This document shows, piece by piece, positions 1 through 8,150 of a stretch of DNA of 36,298 bases (position 1 is its first letter; each line of letters begins with the position of its first letter). The position numbers and the translations under genes were made by a program. Below the pieces are notes generated by a model that was not told where the DNA came from, made no database searches, and saw nothing but the letters and a program-made list of their open reading frames with translations. Origin of the DNA: an uncultured Lachnospiraceae bacterium (GTDB lineage Bacteria; Bacillota; Clostridia; Lachnospirales; Lachnospiraceae); contig CAJUJG010000034.1 in assembly GCA_910586715.1 (NCBI GenBank), positions 1-36,298 on the forward strand, read 5' to 3'.

Positions 1-55
1 GTGGTTTTGCATGGCTTGATGCCTGTAACAGGAAGCCGGAGGCTGAACTGTTACA
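1..55. repeat. Nested-hairpin intergenic repeat, copy 1 (left end cut off)
   Basis: TGTAACAG (24-31) pairs perfectly with CTGTTACA (48-55). Inside it AGCC (34-37) pairs with GGCT (41-44) around a GGA loop, leaving GA and GAA as internal-loop bases. The preceding TGGCTTGA (12-19) is the right arm of another hairpin whose left arm lies outside the window. The same arrangement is visible complete at 36245-36280. Bases 1-37 match 36261-36298 almost exactly (one indel and two substitutions). There is no T-run after the stem, so it is not a standard terminator. Confidence 0.75.
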
Positions 56-84
56 AAATGTGTGCGAAATGTAAAAAATAGCAC

Positions 85-113
85 TTGTATTGGTGTGCAT
101 ATTATCATAAAAT
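85..113 (+). promoter_or_regulatory. Putative sigma-A promoter of the comEA operon
   Basis: A weak -35 TTGTAT (85-90) lies 17 bases from a good -10 TAAAAT (108-113). It would start transcription near 120, about 67 bases before the comEA start. It is the only plausible promoter I see before the five co-directional genes that end with comEC. Confidence 0.4.
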
Positions 114-186
114 AAATATAGATATGCGAATCATATATAGGATTAGAGGGGGCTTTGCCGCGAATACGGTAAGGGAGCTATGAATA

Positions 187-843
187 TTGAAAAGAAAACA
201 GAATAAGGGAACGGGAAATTTTCAGGTGTATGCGGCGGCAGGCGTTTTTGCGCTTGCACTTTTCATGCCTGTGCTTTTGTGCGGCTGCAAAGATACTTCA
301 AATGAGGATGTGCTGTTGTCATTAAATGAGGAAACGAATGCGCAGATGCCGGTCATCGAGAAACAAGAGTCGATGCAGACTGTACTGCAAAGTGAGGAAA
401 CAGAGCCGATTTATGTTTATGTGTGCGGTGCGGTGAACAGCCCCGGTGTGTATCAGTCACAGGTGGGAAGCCGGCTTTTTGAATTGATTGAGATGGCAGG
501 CGGTTTTATGCCAGAAGCGGATCAGTCACATTTAAACCTTGCACGTACAGTTTCGGACGGAGAACAAATTGTAGTGCTGACACAGGAAGAGATTGCGCAA
601 GGAATGACAGCCGTGCCAGAAAACAGTGAGGCGCGGGTTGGTGCAGACGATGGACTTGTCAACATTAACACTGCGTCCGTTTCGGAACTTACAGGCGTAT
701 CGGGCATTGGTGAGAGCCGGGCACGTGCAATTATCGATTATCGTGAGAAAAACGGTACTTTTTCTTCTGTTGAGGAGATTAAGAACGTGGACGGTATCAA
801 AGACGGGCTTTTTGCAAAAATAAAGGATTATATTACAGTGTAA
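187..843 (+). CDS. comEA: ComEA family DNA-binding protein (SLBB plus helix-hairpin-helix), probable lipoprotein
   Basis: This is the DNA receptor of the competence uptake machinery, which hands DNA to ComEC. The 218-residue product has an N-terminal hydrophobic segment (about 14-33) ending in LLCGC, a possible lipobox with Cys34. An SLBB domain follows at about 73-136 (YVYVCGAVNSPGVY), then a C-terminal double helix-hairpin-helix at about 156-218 (VNINTASVSELTGVSGIG). The start is TTG at 187, with GGGAG 9-10 bases upstream; the nearby ATG at 180 is out of frame and soon stops. Family members are usually anchored by a transmembrane helix, so lipid anchoring here is inferred from the cysteine. 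Four co-directional genes follow. Confidence 0.88.
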   Translation: MKRKQNKGTGNFQVYAAAGVFALALFMPVLLCGCKDTSNEDVLLSLNEETNAQMPVIEKQESMQTVLQSEETEPIYVYVCGAVNSPGVYQSQVGSRLFELIEMAGGFMPEADQSHLNLARTVSDGEQIVVLTQEEIAQGMTAVPENSEARVGADDGLVNINTASVSELTGVSGIGESRARAIIDYREKNGTFSSVEEIKNVDGIKDGLFAKIKDYITV

Positions 844-847
844 AATA

Positions 848-861
848 TGACACGTATGTCA
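848..861. repeat. TGACA-N4-TGTCA palindrome (copy 1)
   Basis: TGACACGTATGTCA lies 5 bases after the comEA stop, between AT-rich flanks and before the response regulator. The outer arms TGACA/TGTCA are perfect and the inner pair is mismatched. It could be an operator or a member of the dispersed motif described in the findings. Confidence 0.5.
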
Positions 862-897
862 TAAAATAAAGGTATTGGAAAGGCATGGTTATAGAAA

Positions 898-1584
898 ATG
901 GCGAAAAAAATTTTGGTAGTTGATGACGAAAAGCTCATTGTAAAAGGGATCCGGTTTAGTCTTGAGCAGGACGACATGGAAGTAGACTGTGCATACGACG
1001 GAGAGGAAGCGCTTGAGAAGGTACGGACAAACAAGTATGATATTGTATTGCTGGATATTATGCTTCCGAAACTTACAGGACTTGAGGTTTGCCAGCAGAT
1101 TCGGGAATTTTCCAACGTTCCTGTTATTATGCTTACGGCAAAGGGGGATGATATGGATAAGATTCTTGGTCTCGAGTATGGAGCGGACGATTATATTACC
1201 AAGCCGTTTAATATCCTTGAGGTGAAGGCACGAATCAAGGCAATCATGCGAAGAACTGCGGGGAAATCTGAACCTGAGAAAAGGGCGCAGATAATTGAGG
1301 CAGGAGATTTGCGGCTTGACTGCGAAGGAAGACGCCTTTACATAGCAGGTAAGGAGGTCAATTTGACTGCAAAAGAATTTGATGTGCTGGAGCTTTTAGT
1401 ATTAAACCCGAATAAGGTATACAGCCGTGAAAATCTTTTAAAACTGGTGTGGGGGGCGGATTATCCAGGAGACGTGAGAACAGTTGACGTGCATATCAGA
1501 AGACTGCGTGAGAAGGTGGAATCAAATCCAAGCGAGCCAAAGTATGTGCACACAAAATGGGGTGTGGGATATTATTATAAATAG
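898..1584 (+). CDS. OmpR/PhoB-type response regulator
   Basis: This is the DNA-binding output protein of a two-component system. The receiver domain covers residues 1-120, with acidic residues D9 and D10, the phosphoacceptor D53 (LLDIMLP), T80 and K102 (TKPF). The C-terminal winged helix covers about 130-228, with the recognition-helix region VDVHIRRLREKV. The length of 228 is typical of the family. The ATG at 898 has only a weak ribosome binding site (AAAGG about 14 bases upstream), but MAKKILVVDDE is the expected N-terminus. The kinase gene starts 14 bases downstream. The target genes cannot be told from sequence. The TGACA-N4-TGTCA palindrome just upstream is a candidate autoregulatory site, by inference only. 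Confidence 0.93.
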   Translation: MAKKILVVDDEKLIVKGIRFSLEQDDMEVDCAYDGEEALEKVRTNKYDIVLLDIMLPKLTGLEVCQQIREFSNVPVIMLTAKGDDMDKILGLEYGADDYITKPFNILEVKARIKAIMRRTAGKSEPEKRAQIIEAGDLRLDCEGRRLYIAGKEVNLTAKEFDVLELLVLNPNKVYSRENLLKLVWGADYPGDVRTVDVHIRRLREKVESNPSEPKYVHTKWGVGYYYK

Positions 1585-1598
1585 GAGAACAAAAAAGA

Positions 1599-3035
1599 GT
1601 GGGAAAGGCAAAGCTTTTAAAAATTTTTAAGAGCCTGAAAACAAGGATTTTCTGCATAGTGATACTCGCAGGTGTAATTCCGTGCATTATACTTCACATT
1701 GGTATTTTGGAACGGTATATGGACAATGCCGTATCAGTGCGGACAAATGAGGTGCAAACACAGATTAAGATTATTGCGGATCATCTGTTAACTTATAATT
1801 ACCTGTTTGATAATACCAATGAGGTGGTAAATGCAGAGCTGTCGCAGCTATCAAACCTTTATGACGGGCGTGTGCTAGTGGTAGATGAAAATTTAAAAAT
1901 TATCAAGGATACGTATGCGATTAGCGAAGGGAAAACGATTATTTCGGAGGATATTGTCAAGTGTCTTAAGGACGGCGTGGCAGTTAATCAGCTTGAAGGC
2001 AAGAAATACATTGAGATAATTGTGCCGATAGAGGAAAAGCTTGCAGAGGGTACATCGCGCATTGCAGGAGCCATGCTCACAAGCGTGTCGACGGACAGCA
2101 TCATCAGCAGTTATGAATACATAAAAAGCAGGGCATACCTGTTGGAGATGTGTGCACTTGTGGTAGTGTTTGGAATGGCGTATTTTCTGAGCCGGAAGCT
2201 GCTAAAGCCGTTTGAGCGGATTACGGAATCCATCAATGAGGTAAAGAATGGTTTTACGGACGAGGAAATTGATGTGCGCGATTACACGGAGACGGAGCGC
2301 ATTGGTGACGCGTTCAATCAGATGCTTGGCAGAATGAAGGTTTTGGATGATTCGAGACAGGAGTTTGTGTCAAATGTCTCACATGAGCTGAAAACGCCGC
2401 TTGCGTCGATGAAAGTACTTGCCGATTCGCTGCTTGCACAGGAAGATGTGCCTGCCGAACTTTACCGTGAATTTATGACGGATATTGCGACGGAGATTGA
2501 CCGTGAAAACAAGATTATTACGGATCTTTTGTCGCTTGTAAAAATGACGAGGACTTCCGAGGATATGAACGTGGAGACGATGGACATCAATTCCATACTG
2601 GAGCTTTTGTTAAAGCGTTTAGGACCGATTGCGGCGCGTGCCGGCGTAAAAATAATTTTTGAGAGCAGAAGACCGGTGAGCGCGGAGGTGGATGAGGTAA
2701 AACTGACATTAGCGTTGTCAAACCTTGTTGAGAATGCGATTAAATATAATATTGAGGACGGATGGGTAAAAGTGGTGCTGGATGCAGATCATCAGTATTT
2801 TACGGTGGAGGTGTCGGATTCAGGCATTGGCATTCCGCAGGAGTCAATTGAACATATTTATGAGCGGTTTTACCGTGTTGACAAATCGCATTCGAAGGAA
2901 ATCGGCGGTACGGGACTAGGGCTGGCGATTACAAGAAGCGCGGTACTGATGCACAGAGGTTCCATCAATGTGAGCAGTGTGGAGGGCGTGGGTACGGTAT
3001 TCACGGTGAAAATACCTCTCACGTATATTTTGTAA
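1599..3035 (+). CDS. Membrane sensor histidine kinase
   Basis: This is the partner kinase of the preceding regulator. The order is: transmembrane helix about 15-36; extracytoplasmic sensor about 40-178 with no recognised fold; second helix about 180-197; HAMP about 198-250; HisKA with the phosphorylated His262 (SNVSHELKTPL); then HATPase_c with the N box (NLVENAIKYN, N379), G1 (DSGIGIP) and G2 (GGTGLGLAI). At 478 residues it is a normal class I kinase without a PAS domain. The start is GTG at 1599, with AGGAG overlapping the preceding stop codon. It lies between comEA and comEC in what looks like one operon. The signal it senses is unknown. Confidence 0.93.
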   Translation: MGKAKLLKIFKSLKTRIFCIVILAGVIPCIILHIGILERYMDNAVSVRTNEVQTQIKIIADHLLTYNYLFDNTNEVVNAELSQLSNLYDGRVLVVDENLKIIKDTYAISEGKTIISEDIVKCLKDGVAVNQLEGKKYIEIIVPIEEKLAEGTSRIAGAMLTSVSTDSIISSYEYIKSRAYLLEMCALVVVFGMAYFLSRKLLKPFERITESINEVKNGFTDEEIDVRDYTETERIGDAFNQMLGRMKVLDDSRQEFVSNVSHELKTPLASMKVLADSLLAQEDVPAELYREFMTDIATEIDRENKIITDLLSLVKMTRTSEDMNVETMDINSILELLLKRLGPIAARAGVKIIFESRRPVSAEVDEVKLTLALSNLVENAIKYNIEDGWVKVVLDADHQYFTVEVSDSGIGIPQESIEHIYERFYRVDKSHSKEIGGTGLGLAITRSAVLMHRGSINVSSVEGVGTVFTVKIPLTYIL

Positions 3036-3072
3036 CGGTCAGATGATACGCGCAGATGGAGGCGGATATTTC

Positions 3073-4011
3073 GTGAAAAGAAAAAAAGTTTGGTATGCGG
3101 CGCTTTGGCTGTGCGTACTGCTTCTTTCAGCCGTAAGTTTTACGGGTTGTAAGAAGGAGGCGCAGCAGGGAACGCCGGTTGATATATCCTACATCAACAA
3201 AAACGAGACAAAGCTGGTGAAGGAAAAACATTTCCTTGAGGGAACGGATACGAAAGAACAGATTGTAGAGGTACTGACGCTTTTATGCTCCGTGCCCGAT
3301 AATAAGGAGCTGCGTGCAACACTCACAAGCGGGATTAATGTAATTACCTATGCGCTTGAGGGAGAGCAGGTTACGGTATCGTTGGGCGAGAAGTACAAGG
3401 AACTGTCGCGAACGACAGAGGTGCTCACCAGGGCTGCCGTTGTGCGCAGTCTTACTGCAATCGAGGGTGTTAGCTGCGTGATGATTACCATTAACGGCGA
3501 GCCGCTTGCGGATGTGTCGGGAAATGCCGTAGGCGTTATGACAGCAGATATGTTTGTGGATAATGCAGGTACGAAGATTAAGGAGGAGGACACGAAGGTT
3601 ATGTTGCGCCTGTATTTTGCGAACGCACAGGGCGATGGGCTGATTGCCGTAAACAGGGAGCTTTCCCACAATGCGGATATATCCAATGTGTCGATGGAAA
3701 AAGTTGTACTGGAACAGCTTATCAAGGGACCGGCAAGTGATGAGACCTTCCCGACCATTAATCCTGATACTAAGATTGTGAGTGTTACGGTAAAGGACGG
3801 CGTATGCTACATTAATTTTGACAGTGCGTTTGAGACCGCAATCAATAATGTGACGACAGATGTCACAATCTATTCGATTGTCAATTCGCTCTCGGAGCTT
3901 AGCAATATTAACAAGGTACAGTTTTCAATTGAAGGCGACAGCGACAACCGTTTTCGGGATAAATATGACTTCTCGACTGTTTTTGAGCGGAATCTGTCGC
4001 TGGCGGATTAA
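3073..4011 (+). CDS. GerMN-domain lipoprotein
   Basis: This is a lipoprotein with two GerMN repeats, the domain of the Bacillus spore germination/sporulation protein GerM. I place the start at GTG 3073 rather than ATG 3043, because a GGAGG lies 10 bases upstream of 3073. That start also gives a clean signal peptide ending in the lipobox SFTGC. The mature protein has about 285 residues. GerMN repeats fall at roughly 60-155 and 180-295; the second contains VMLRLYFANAQGDGL and VCYINFDSAF. Its exact biochemical role is unsettled: in clostridia such proteins are found in both sporulating and non-sporulating species. It lies between the kinase and comEC, and could be an accessory of the sensor, by context only. 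Confidence 0.85.
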   Translation: MKRKKVWYAALWLCVLLLSAVSFTGCKKEAQQGTPVDISYINKNETKLVKEKHFLEGTDTKEQIVEVLTLLCSVPDNKELRATLTSGINVITYALEGEQVTVSLGEKYKELSRTTEVLTRAAVVRSLTAIEGVSCVMITINGEPLADVSGNAVGVMTADMFVDNAGTKIKEEDTKVMLRLYFANAQGDGLIAVNRELSHNADISNVSMEKVVLEQLIKGPASDETFPTINPDTKIVSVTVKDGVCYINFDSAFETAINNVTTDVTIYSIVNSLSELSNINKVQFSIEGDSDNRFRDKYDFSTVFERNLSLAD

Positions 4012-4038
4012 AGACTGGGAGGAGGTATCAGAAACAGT

Positions 4039-6357
4039 ATGAAAAGACCGCTTTGCAGCGTATGCCTGGCATTTGTGGCGGCCGTGTTTGTGTATGTTTT
4101 TTCGGGTCTGCCGCCCTTGGACTTTGGTGGGGAAGCAGAGGGCAGCAGGCTTTCAGTTACAGGCGAGCTTTATAATAAAGAATATAAAAATGGCAGTTTT
4201 GTGCTTTCTTTAAAGCATGTCAAAATAATCAATTCTGAAATCAGCAGTTTTTCCAAACAAACAGAGCAATTACAAAATAAAGATGATTTGCGTATTATAT
4301 GCTATTTGGACAATGGTGCATTCTTGAATCCGGATGCGGTAAAGCTTGGTATGCGCATTGCCGTCACGGGAGAAGTGTCGCTGTTTCAAAGGGCAGGAAA
4401 TCCGGGCGCGTTTGATACGGCAGACTATTATCGTGCGCTTGGTATTTCTTTTCGTCTTTTTGACGCGCAGGTTACGGCAAAGGGGAGTTCGTACAGTGCG
4501 TATCATGAGGGGCTGTATCAATTACGCAGATACTTTGAGAGCGTATATGACACGACGCTTTCGAAAGAGGATGCGGCAGTACTAAAGGCAATGGTGCTTG
4601 GAAATAAGACTGAACTTGACCCAAAAAGTAAGCAGTTGTTTCAAAGAAGCGGTATTTCCCACATTCTGGCAATATCAGGGCTTCATATATCACTGTTTGG
4701 GATGTTGGTTTACGGCATATTCCAAAAACTGAATGTACCGCGTATTTTGGCAGCGGCGTTTTGCGTTGTGCTTATGACGGCGTATGGCGATATGATTGGA
4801 ATGTCAGGAAGCGCGTATCGGGCGGTGTTTATGTTTGGAATGAAGCTTTTAGCGGATATGCTGCGGCGTACATACGACATGCTGACGGCACTGTCTTTGG
4901 CGGCGGCGCTGATGCTTTTGGAACAGCCGCTGTATCTTCGCCAGTCAGGATTCTTGCTTTCGTTTGGGGCAGTGTTGGGCATTGGTCTGTTCTCGGAGAT
5001 GGTCTGTCCGGATTTAGACCGCATCAGGTGTAAATTTTTGCGAAAAACCGCTGCTGCCCTTTGCGGGAGTCTTGCAATTTTTCTGGTGCATTTTCCGATT
5101 TTGCTGTGTTCTTATTATGAATTTCCCATATATTCCTTTTTCCTGAATTTAATCATTATTCCTGCAATGGGGGTTTTGCTGGTTATGGGACTGATTTGTC
5201 TTGCCTGCGGCTGTGCGGGAGGTTTGCTTTTGGGTGTGGCAAAGCTTGCGGGGCTTATCTGCCATGTGATTTTAGCAGGGTTTGAGGCGGCTGGCAGCAA
5301 TTCTTTGCGACTTCCGTTTGCGCAGTGGATTGTAGGAAAACCGGATAATTGGAAGATTATCGTGTTTTACGCGGCAGTGATTATGCTATATGCATTGTGT
5401 GCTTATGCAAGGAAAGCATCCAAAACGCCGCGCGCGTCGGCGCGCGGTGTGCGTATTGGCGTGCCATATTGGTATCGGCTGATTGGGATTATTTTGGCAG
5501 TCAGCTTTTTAAGCTTTCACGGAATTTATGACACATGTGTCACTTTTTTGGATGTGGGACAAGGGGATGGAATTTGGATAGAGAGTATTAGCGGAAAACA
5601 TTATCTGATAGATGGCGGAAGTACCTCTGAAAGTCAGATTGGACAGTACACACTATTGCCGTTTCTTAAATTCACGGGCACGTCAAGACTCGACGCCGTG
5701 TTTTTGACGCATTTGGATGAGGATCATATTTCAGGTGTGCGTGAGCTTTTGGAGGGTTATGAGGAAGGTGGTGGAGCGTCGGGCATCCGCATCGGCAGAA
5801 TTGTGATTGCAAAGGCGGCAGTCAAGGATGAGCCATATCATGAGCTGGAAGCGCTTTGTGGGGAAAAAGGCATACCGCTTTTGCAGGTGAAGGCAGGGGA
5901 TGTGATTGGGGATGAGACGCTTTCTTTTGAGGTGCTTCACCCTGACGGGGGTTATCTGCCGAAGTCGCGGAACGCCTATTCGCTCGTACTGCGGCTTACA
6001 TTAAACGATAACGGGAGATTGTTTCATGCACTTTTTACGGGAGATGTCGAGGCGGACGGAGAGGAGCGGGCTGCAGCATATTTGGAAGTGCATTACAAAG
6101 ACACGCACATGGATTTGTATAAGGCAGCGCATCACGGTTCTAAGTATTCGAATATGCAGACACTTGTCGATATGGTCAGTCCAGTATTGACAATTATTTC
6201 CTGCGGCGAAGACAACAGATACGGACACCCGCACGCGGAGGCAGTCAGGCGTTTTGAAGAGGCAGGCAGTAAAATAGCGGTTACAAAAGATACCGGAGCT
6301 GTTACGGTGCGGATACGGGACGGGAAGTGGCGTGTGGAGTATCAAAAACAAGAGTAA
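4039..6357 (+). CDS. comEC: ComEC/Rec2 DNA-uptake channel
   Basis: This membrane channel carries single-stranded DNA into the cell during natural transformation. The 772-residue length is typical. It has an N-terminal DUF4131-like region (about 1-170) and the Competence membrane domain (about 200-470) with many hydrophobic helices and the motif SGISHILAISGLHISLFGM. The C-terminal metallo-beta-lactamase-like domain carries FLDVGQGDG (about 502), THLDEDH (about 557) and HHGS (about 697), so the proposed nuclease metal ligands are present. The gene appears intact. GGGAGGAGG lies about 13 bases upstream of the ATG. The stop codon TAA forms part of a hairpin repeat at 6354-6383. In many Firmicutes comEC is next to holA, as it is here. 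Confidence 0.95.
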   Translation: MKRPLCSVCLAFVAAVFVYVFSGLPPLDFGGEAEGSRLSVTGELYNKEYKNGSFVLSLKHVKIINSEISSFSKQTEQLQNKDDLRIICYLDNGAFLNPDAVKLGMRIAVTGEVSLFQRAGNPGAFDTADYYRALGISFRLFDAQVTAKGSSYSAYHEGLYQLRRYFESVYDTTLSKEDAAVLKAMVLGNKTELDPKSKQLFQRSGISHILAISGLHISLFGMLVYGIFQKLNVPRILAAAFCVVLMTAYGDMIGMSGSAYRAVFMFGMKLLADMLRRTYDMLTALSLAAALMLLEQPLYLRQSGFLLSFGAVLGIGLFSEMVCPDLDRIRCKFLRKTAAALCGSLAIFLVHFPILLCSYYEFPIYSFFLNLIIIPAMGVLLVMGLICLACGCAGGLLLGVAKLAGLICHVILAGFEAAGSNSLRLPFAQWIVGKPDNWKIIVFYAAVIMLYALCAYARKASKTPRASARGVRIGVPYWYRLIGIILAVSFLSFHGIYDTCVTFLDVGQGDGIWIESISGKHYLIDGGSTSESQIGQYTLLPFLKFTGTSRLDAVFLTHLDEDHISGVRELLEGYEEGGGASGIRIGRIVIAKAAVKDEPYHELEALCGEKGIPLLQVKAGDVIGDETLSFEVLHPDGGYLPKSRNAYSLVLRLTLNDNGRLFHALFTGDVEADGEERAAAYLEVHYKDTHMDLYKAAHHGSKYSNMQTLVDMVSPVLTIISCGEDNRYGHPHAEAVRRFEEAGSKIAVTKDTGAVTVRIRDGKWRVEYQKQE
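5529..5542. repeat. TGACA-N4-TGTCA palindrome inside comEC (copy 2)
   Basis: TGACACATGTGTCA is a perfect 14-base palindrome. It encodes part of the YDTCVTF stretch just before the ComEC nuclease-like domain, a linker position. Confidence 0.6.
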
Positions 6358-6383
6358 CAGGAAGCCAAAGGATGAACTGTCAC
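6354..6383. repeat. Nested-hairpin intergenic repeat, copy 2, overlapping the comEC stop
   Basis: GTAACAG (6354-6360) pairs with CTGTCAC (6377-6383) with one mismatch. The inner AGCC (6363-6366) and GGAT (6370-6373) pair around AAA. The GA and GAA internal-loop bases match copy 1 at 24-55 exactly. The comEC stop codon TAA (6355-6357) lies inside the left arm. No T-run follows. Only the right-hand hairpin of the composite repeat at the window end is present. Confidence 0.7.
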
Positions 6384-6433
6384 AAACAAACAAGAAACGA
6401 ATTTGCGTACTTTTGGTATCGGAAATACTAAAA

Positions 6434-6659
6434 ATATGGTATAATGTCTGTCGACATTATACTCTGCCCGAATGGGCATGAACTTAGCGTAATTGCGAAG
6501 CAATTATGGTATAATGTCGATAGACATTATACCCGCCCGAATGGGCATGAACTTAGCGTAATTGCGAAGCAATTATGGTATAATGTCTGTCGACATTATA
6601 CTCGCCCGAATGGGCATAAACTTACCATAATTACGGAGTAAGTATGGTACAATAAAAAA
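6434..6659. repeat. Tandem ~70 bp repeats made of hairpins and extended -10 motifs
   Basis: Three near-identical units and a diverged fourth start fill the gap between comEC and holA. The motif TGGTATAAT recurs with its TATAAT at 6440, 6510 and 6579, and as TACAAT at 6648, giving periods of 70, 69 and 69. Each of the first three units contains GTATAATGTC paired with GACATTATAC around TGTC or GATA, then GCCC-GAAT-GGGC. The first two end in TAATTGC-GAA-GCAATTA. In the last unit that final hairpin has changed to ACCATA...TATGGT, still complementary. An open reading frame runs through the repeats but has no ribosome binding site. Confidence 0.9.
6645..6653 (+). promoter_or_regulatory. Extended -10 promoter closest to holA
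   Basis: TGGTACAAT matches the TG-N-TATAAT extended -10 form. Transcription from it would start near 6660 and give a leader of about 26 bases with the GAGGAG site before holA. Three better matches (TGGTATAAT) lie 70, 139 and 209 bases upstream in the tandem repeats. No good -35 is visible for any of them, as extended -10 promoters allow. Confidence 0.5.
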
Positions 6660-6685
6660 ATACGCGGCAGAGAGGAGAAAGCCTT

Positions 6686-7672
6686 ATGAAACGCATTGTG
6701 CAGGATATTAAGAATGGAACATTTGGCAACATATATTTGTTATACGGCGAAGAGGCATATCTTCGCAGGCAGTATCGGGATAATTTAAAAAAAGCGCTTG
6801 TGCCGGAAGACGACACTATGAACTGCAGTGTCTATTCCGGAAAAGACATCAATGTCAACGAGGTAATCGATTTGGCGGGTACAATGCCGTTTTTTGCCGA
6901 GCGGCGTGTGATTATCGTGGAAAACAGTGGGATTTTTAAAGCGGCGGCAAATGAAAGGCTGCTTGAACTGATAAAGCAGATGCCGGAGTCGACGTATTTT
7001 CTTTTTGTCGAGGAGGAAGTTGACAAGCGCGGAAAGCTCTATAAGGCGGTGACGGCAAACGGTTACGCCGCGCTGTGTGAGATTCAGGATGAGGCAACGC
7101 TTAAAAAGTGGATTATGAGCCTGCTCAAAAGAGAAAATAAAATGATAACAGCAGACGCACTGAATCTTTTATTGGATAAAACAGGCGCAAATATGGAAAC
7201 GATAAGACGTGAGGTTGAAAAACTGGTCTGCTACAAATACTATGACGAAGGCATTACGGCGCAGGATGTTGAGGAACTTTGCACGGTGCAGATTCAAAAC
7301 AGAATCTTCGAGATGGTGGAAGCGGTGGCGGCTAAGAACCAAAAGGCGGCGCTTGCCCTCTACTATGATTTGCTTGCCCTCAAGGAGGCGCCAATGAAGA
7401 TTTTGGCGTTGATTGCAAGACAGTTCAATATGCTTTTTCAGGTAAAGGAAATGAAGAAGAAGGGTTACCCTGAAAATGAGATTGCGCAGCAGACCGGGCT
7501 GAATGCGTATTTCCTAAAAAAGAAGTACATTCCTCAGGCAGCGCAGTTTAAACTGCATCAGCTTGAGGCAGCGCTTCGGGAATGCGTTGCGGCAGAGGAA
7601 CGTGTGAAGACCGGAAAAATGCCTGATATTTTGAGTGTGGAGCTGATTATTGTGGGGTTGAGTGCAAAGTAG
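6686..7672 (+). CDS. holA: DNA polymerase III subunit delta
   Basis: This is the clamp-loader subunit that opens the beta sliding clamp. The 328-residue product begins with the typical KNGTFGNIYLLYGEEAYLRRQY. It carries the family signatures of the N-terminal AAA-like fold, such as PFFAERRVIIVENSG at about 69, the FLFVEEEVDKRGKLYKA segment, and the C-terminal collar-domain helices ending in ILSVELIIVGL. The length is normal. GAGGAGAAAG precedes the ATG. It lies after comEC, as in many Firmicutes, but the usual downstream rpsT is absent and a DUF4250 gene follows. Confidence 0.95.
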   Translation: MKRIVQDIKNGTFGNIYLLYGEEAYLRRQYRDNLKKALVPEDDTMNCSVYSGKDINVNEVIDLAGTMPFFAERRVIIVENSGIFKAAANERLLELIKQMPESTYFLFVEEEVDKRGKLYKAVTANGYAALCEIQDEATLKKWIMSLLKRENKMITADALNLLLDKTGANMETIRREVEKLVCYKYYDEGITAQDVEELCTVQIQNRIFEMVEAVAAKNQKAALALYYDLLALKEAPMKILALIARQFNMLFQVKEMKKKGYPENEIAQQTGLNAYFLKKKYIPQAAQFKLHQLEAALRECVAAEERVKTGKMPDILSVELIIVGLSAK

Positions 7673-7697
7673 GCAGTAAAGCGAGGGAGGTGACACT

Positions 7698-7871
7698 ATG
7701 ATACCGAAAGACGCAGCGATGCTATTGAGTTTTATTAATTTAAAGCTTCGTGACTATTATCCGAGCCTTGACGCATTTTGCGAGGATACAGGGGAGGATA
7801 AACAAGATATAGAGGAGCGGCTTGCAGCGATTGATTATCATTATGACGCAAAAAAAAATCAATTTCATTAA
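7698..7871 (+). CDS. DUF4250 domain small protein
   Basis: This 57-residue protein begins MIPKDAAMLLSFINLKLRDY and ends DYHYDAKKNQFH. That matches the DUF4250 family, common in Lachnospiraceae and of unknown function. The start has a strong GGGAGGTGA 6-8 bases upstream. It follows holA by 25 bases, so it is probably co-transcribed, and a strong terminator hairpin follows at 7888. It has no membrane segment and one cysteine. Confidence 0.88.
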   Translation: MIPKDAAMLLSFINLKLRDYYPSLDAFCEDTGEDKQDIEERLAAIDYHYDAKKNQFH

Positions 7872-7887
7872 AATGTGTATTGGTAAA

Positions 7888-7943
7888 AACTGCCAATTTG
7901 TCTAAAATGTATTCAAAATTGCGACAAATTGGCAGTTCCTTTT
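7888..7943 (+). terminator. Intrinsic terminator after the holA-DUF4250 pair
   Basis: AACTGCCAATTTGTC (7888-7902) and GACAAATTGGCAGTT (7923-7937) form a perfect 15-base stem with a 20-base loop, followed by CCTTTT. Confidence 0.8.
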
Positions 7944-8081
7944 GTTATACGGAAAAACAAAAAAATTAGGTAATGCATGGAAAATCAATAATTGTTAAGT
8001 TTGTACAAATAAATAAAAATAACATGAAATTATTATTCAAAGTGCATAAAAATTGTGCAAAAACTTAGTCGTTTCGTACTA

Positions 8082-8111
8082 TTGTCTAATTGATAAAACG
8101 TATGTTATAAA
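8082..8111 (+). promoter_or_regulatory. Putative sigma-A promoter of the pectate lyase gene
   Basis: TTGTCT (8082-8087) lies 17 bases from TTATAA, or 18 bases from TATAAA (8106-8111). The start site would be near 8118, leaving a leader of about 73 bases. Confidence 0.5.
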
Positions 8112-8125
8112 ATATGTGTAGAAAG

Positions 8126-8150
8126 TTGGCGCAAAAATAAAAAGCGCCGG
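8126..8150 (+). promoter_or_regulatory. Leader hairpin before the pectate lyase gene
   Basis: GGCGC (8128-8132) pairs with GCGCC (8144-8148), extended to seven pairs by two G-U wobbles, around an all-A/T loop of 11. It lies just after the expected transcript start and could stabilise the 5' end. No known riboswitch signature is visible. Confidence 0.4.

Noticed and set aside
3841..3870. GTGAC...GTCAC arms in the GerMN gene, resembling matS
   Set aside because: The spacing is 7 bases, not the 3 of the E. coli matS site, and it is a single coding occurrence.
6444..6641. A 65-residue open frame with repeated peptide units in the tandem repeats
   Set aside because: It has no ribosome binding site, and its repetition follows from the non-coding hairpin repeats, whose stems are conserved at DNA level.
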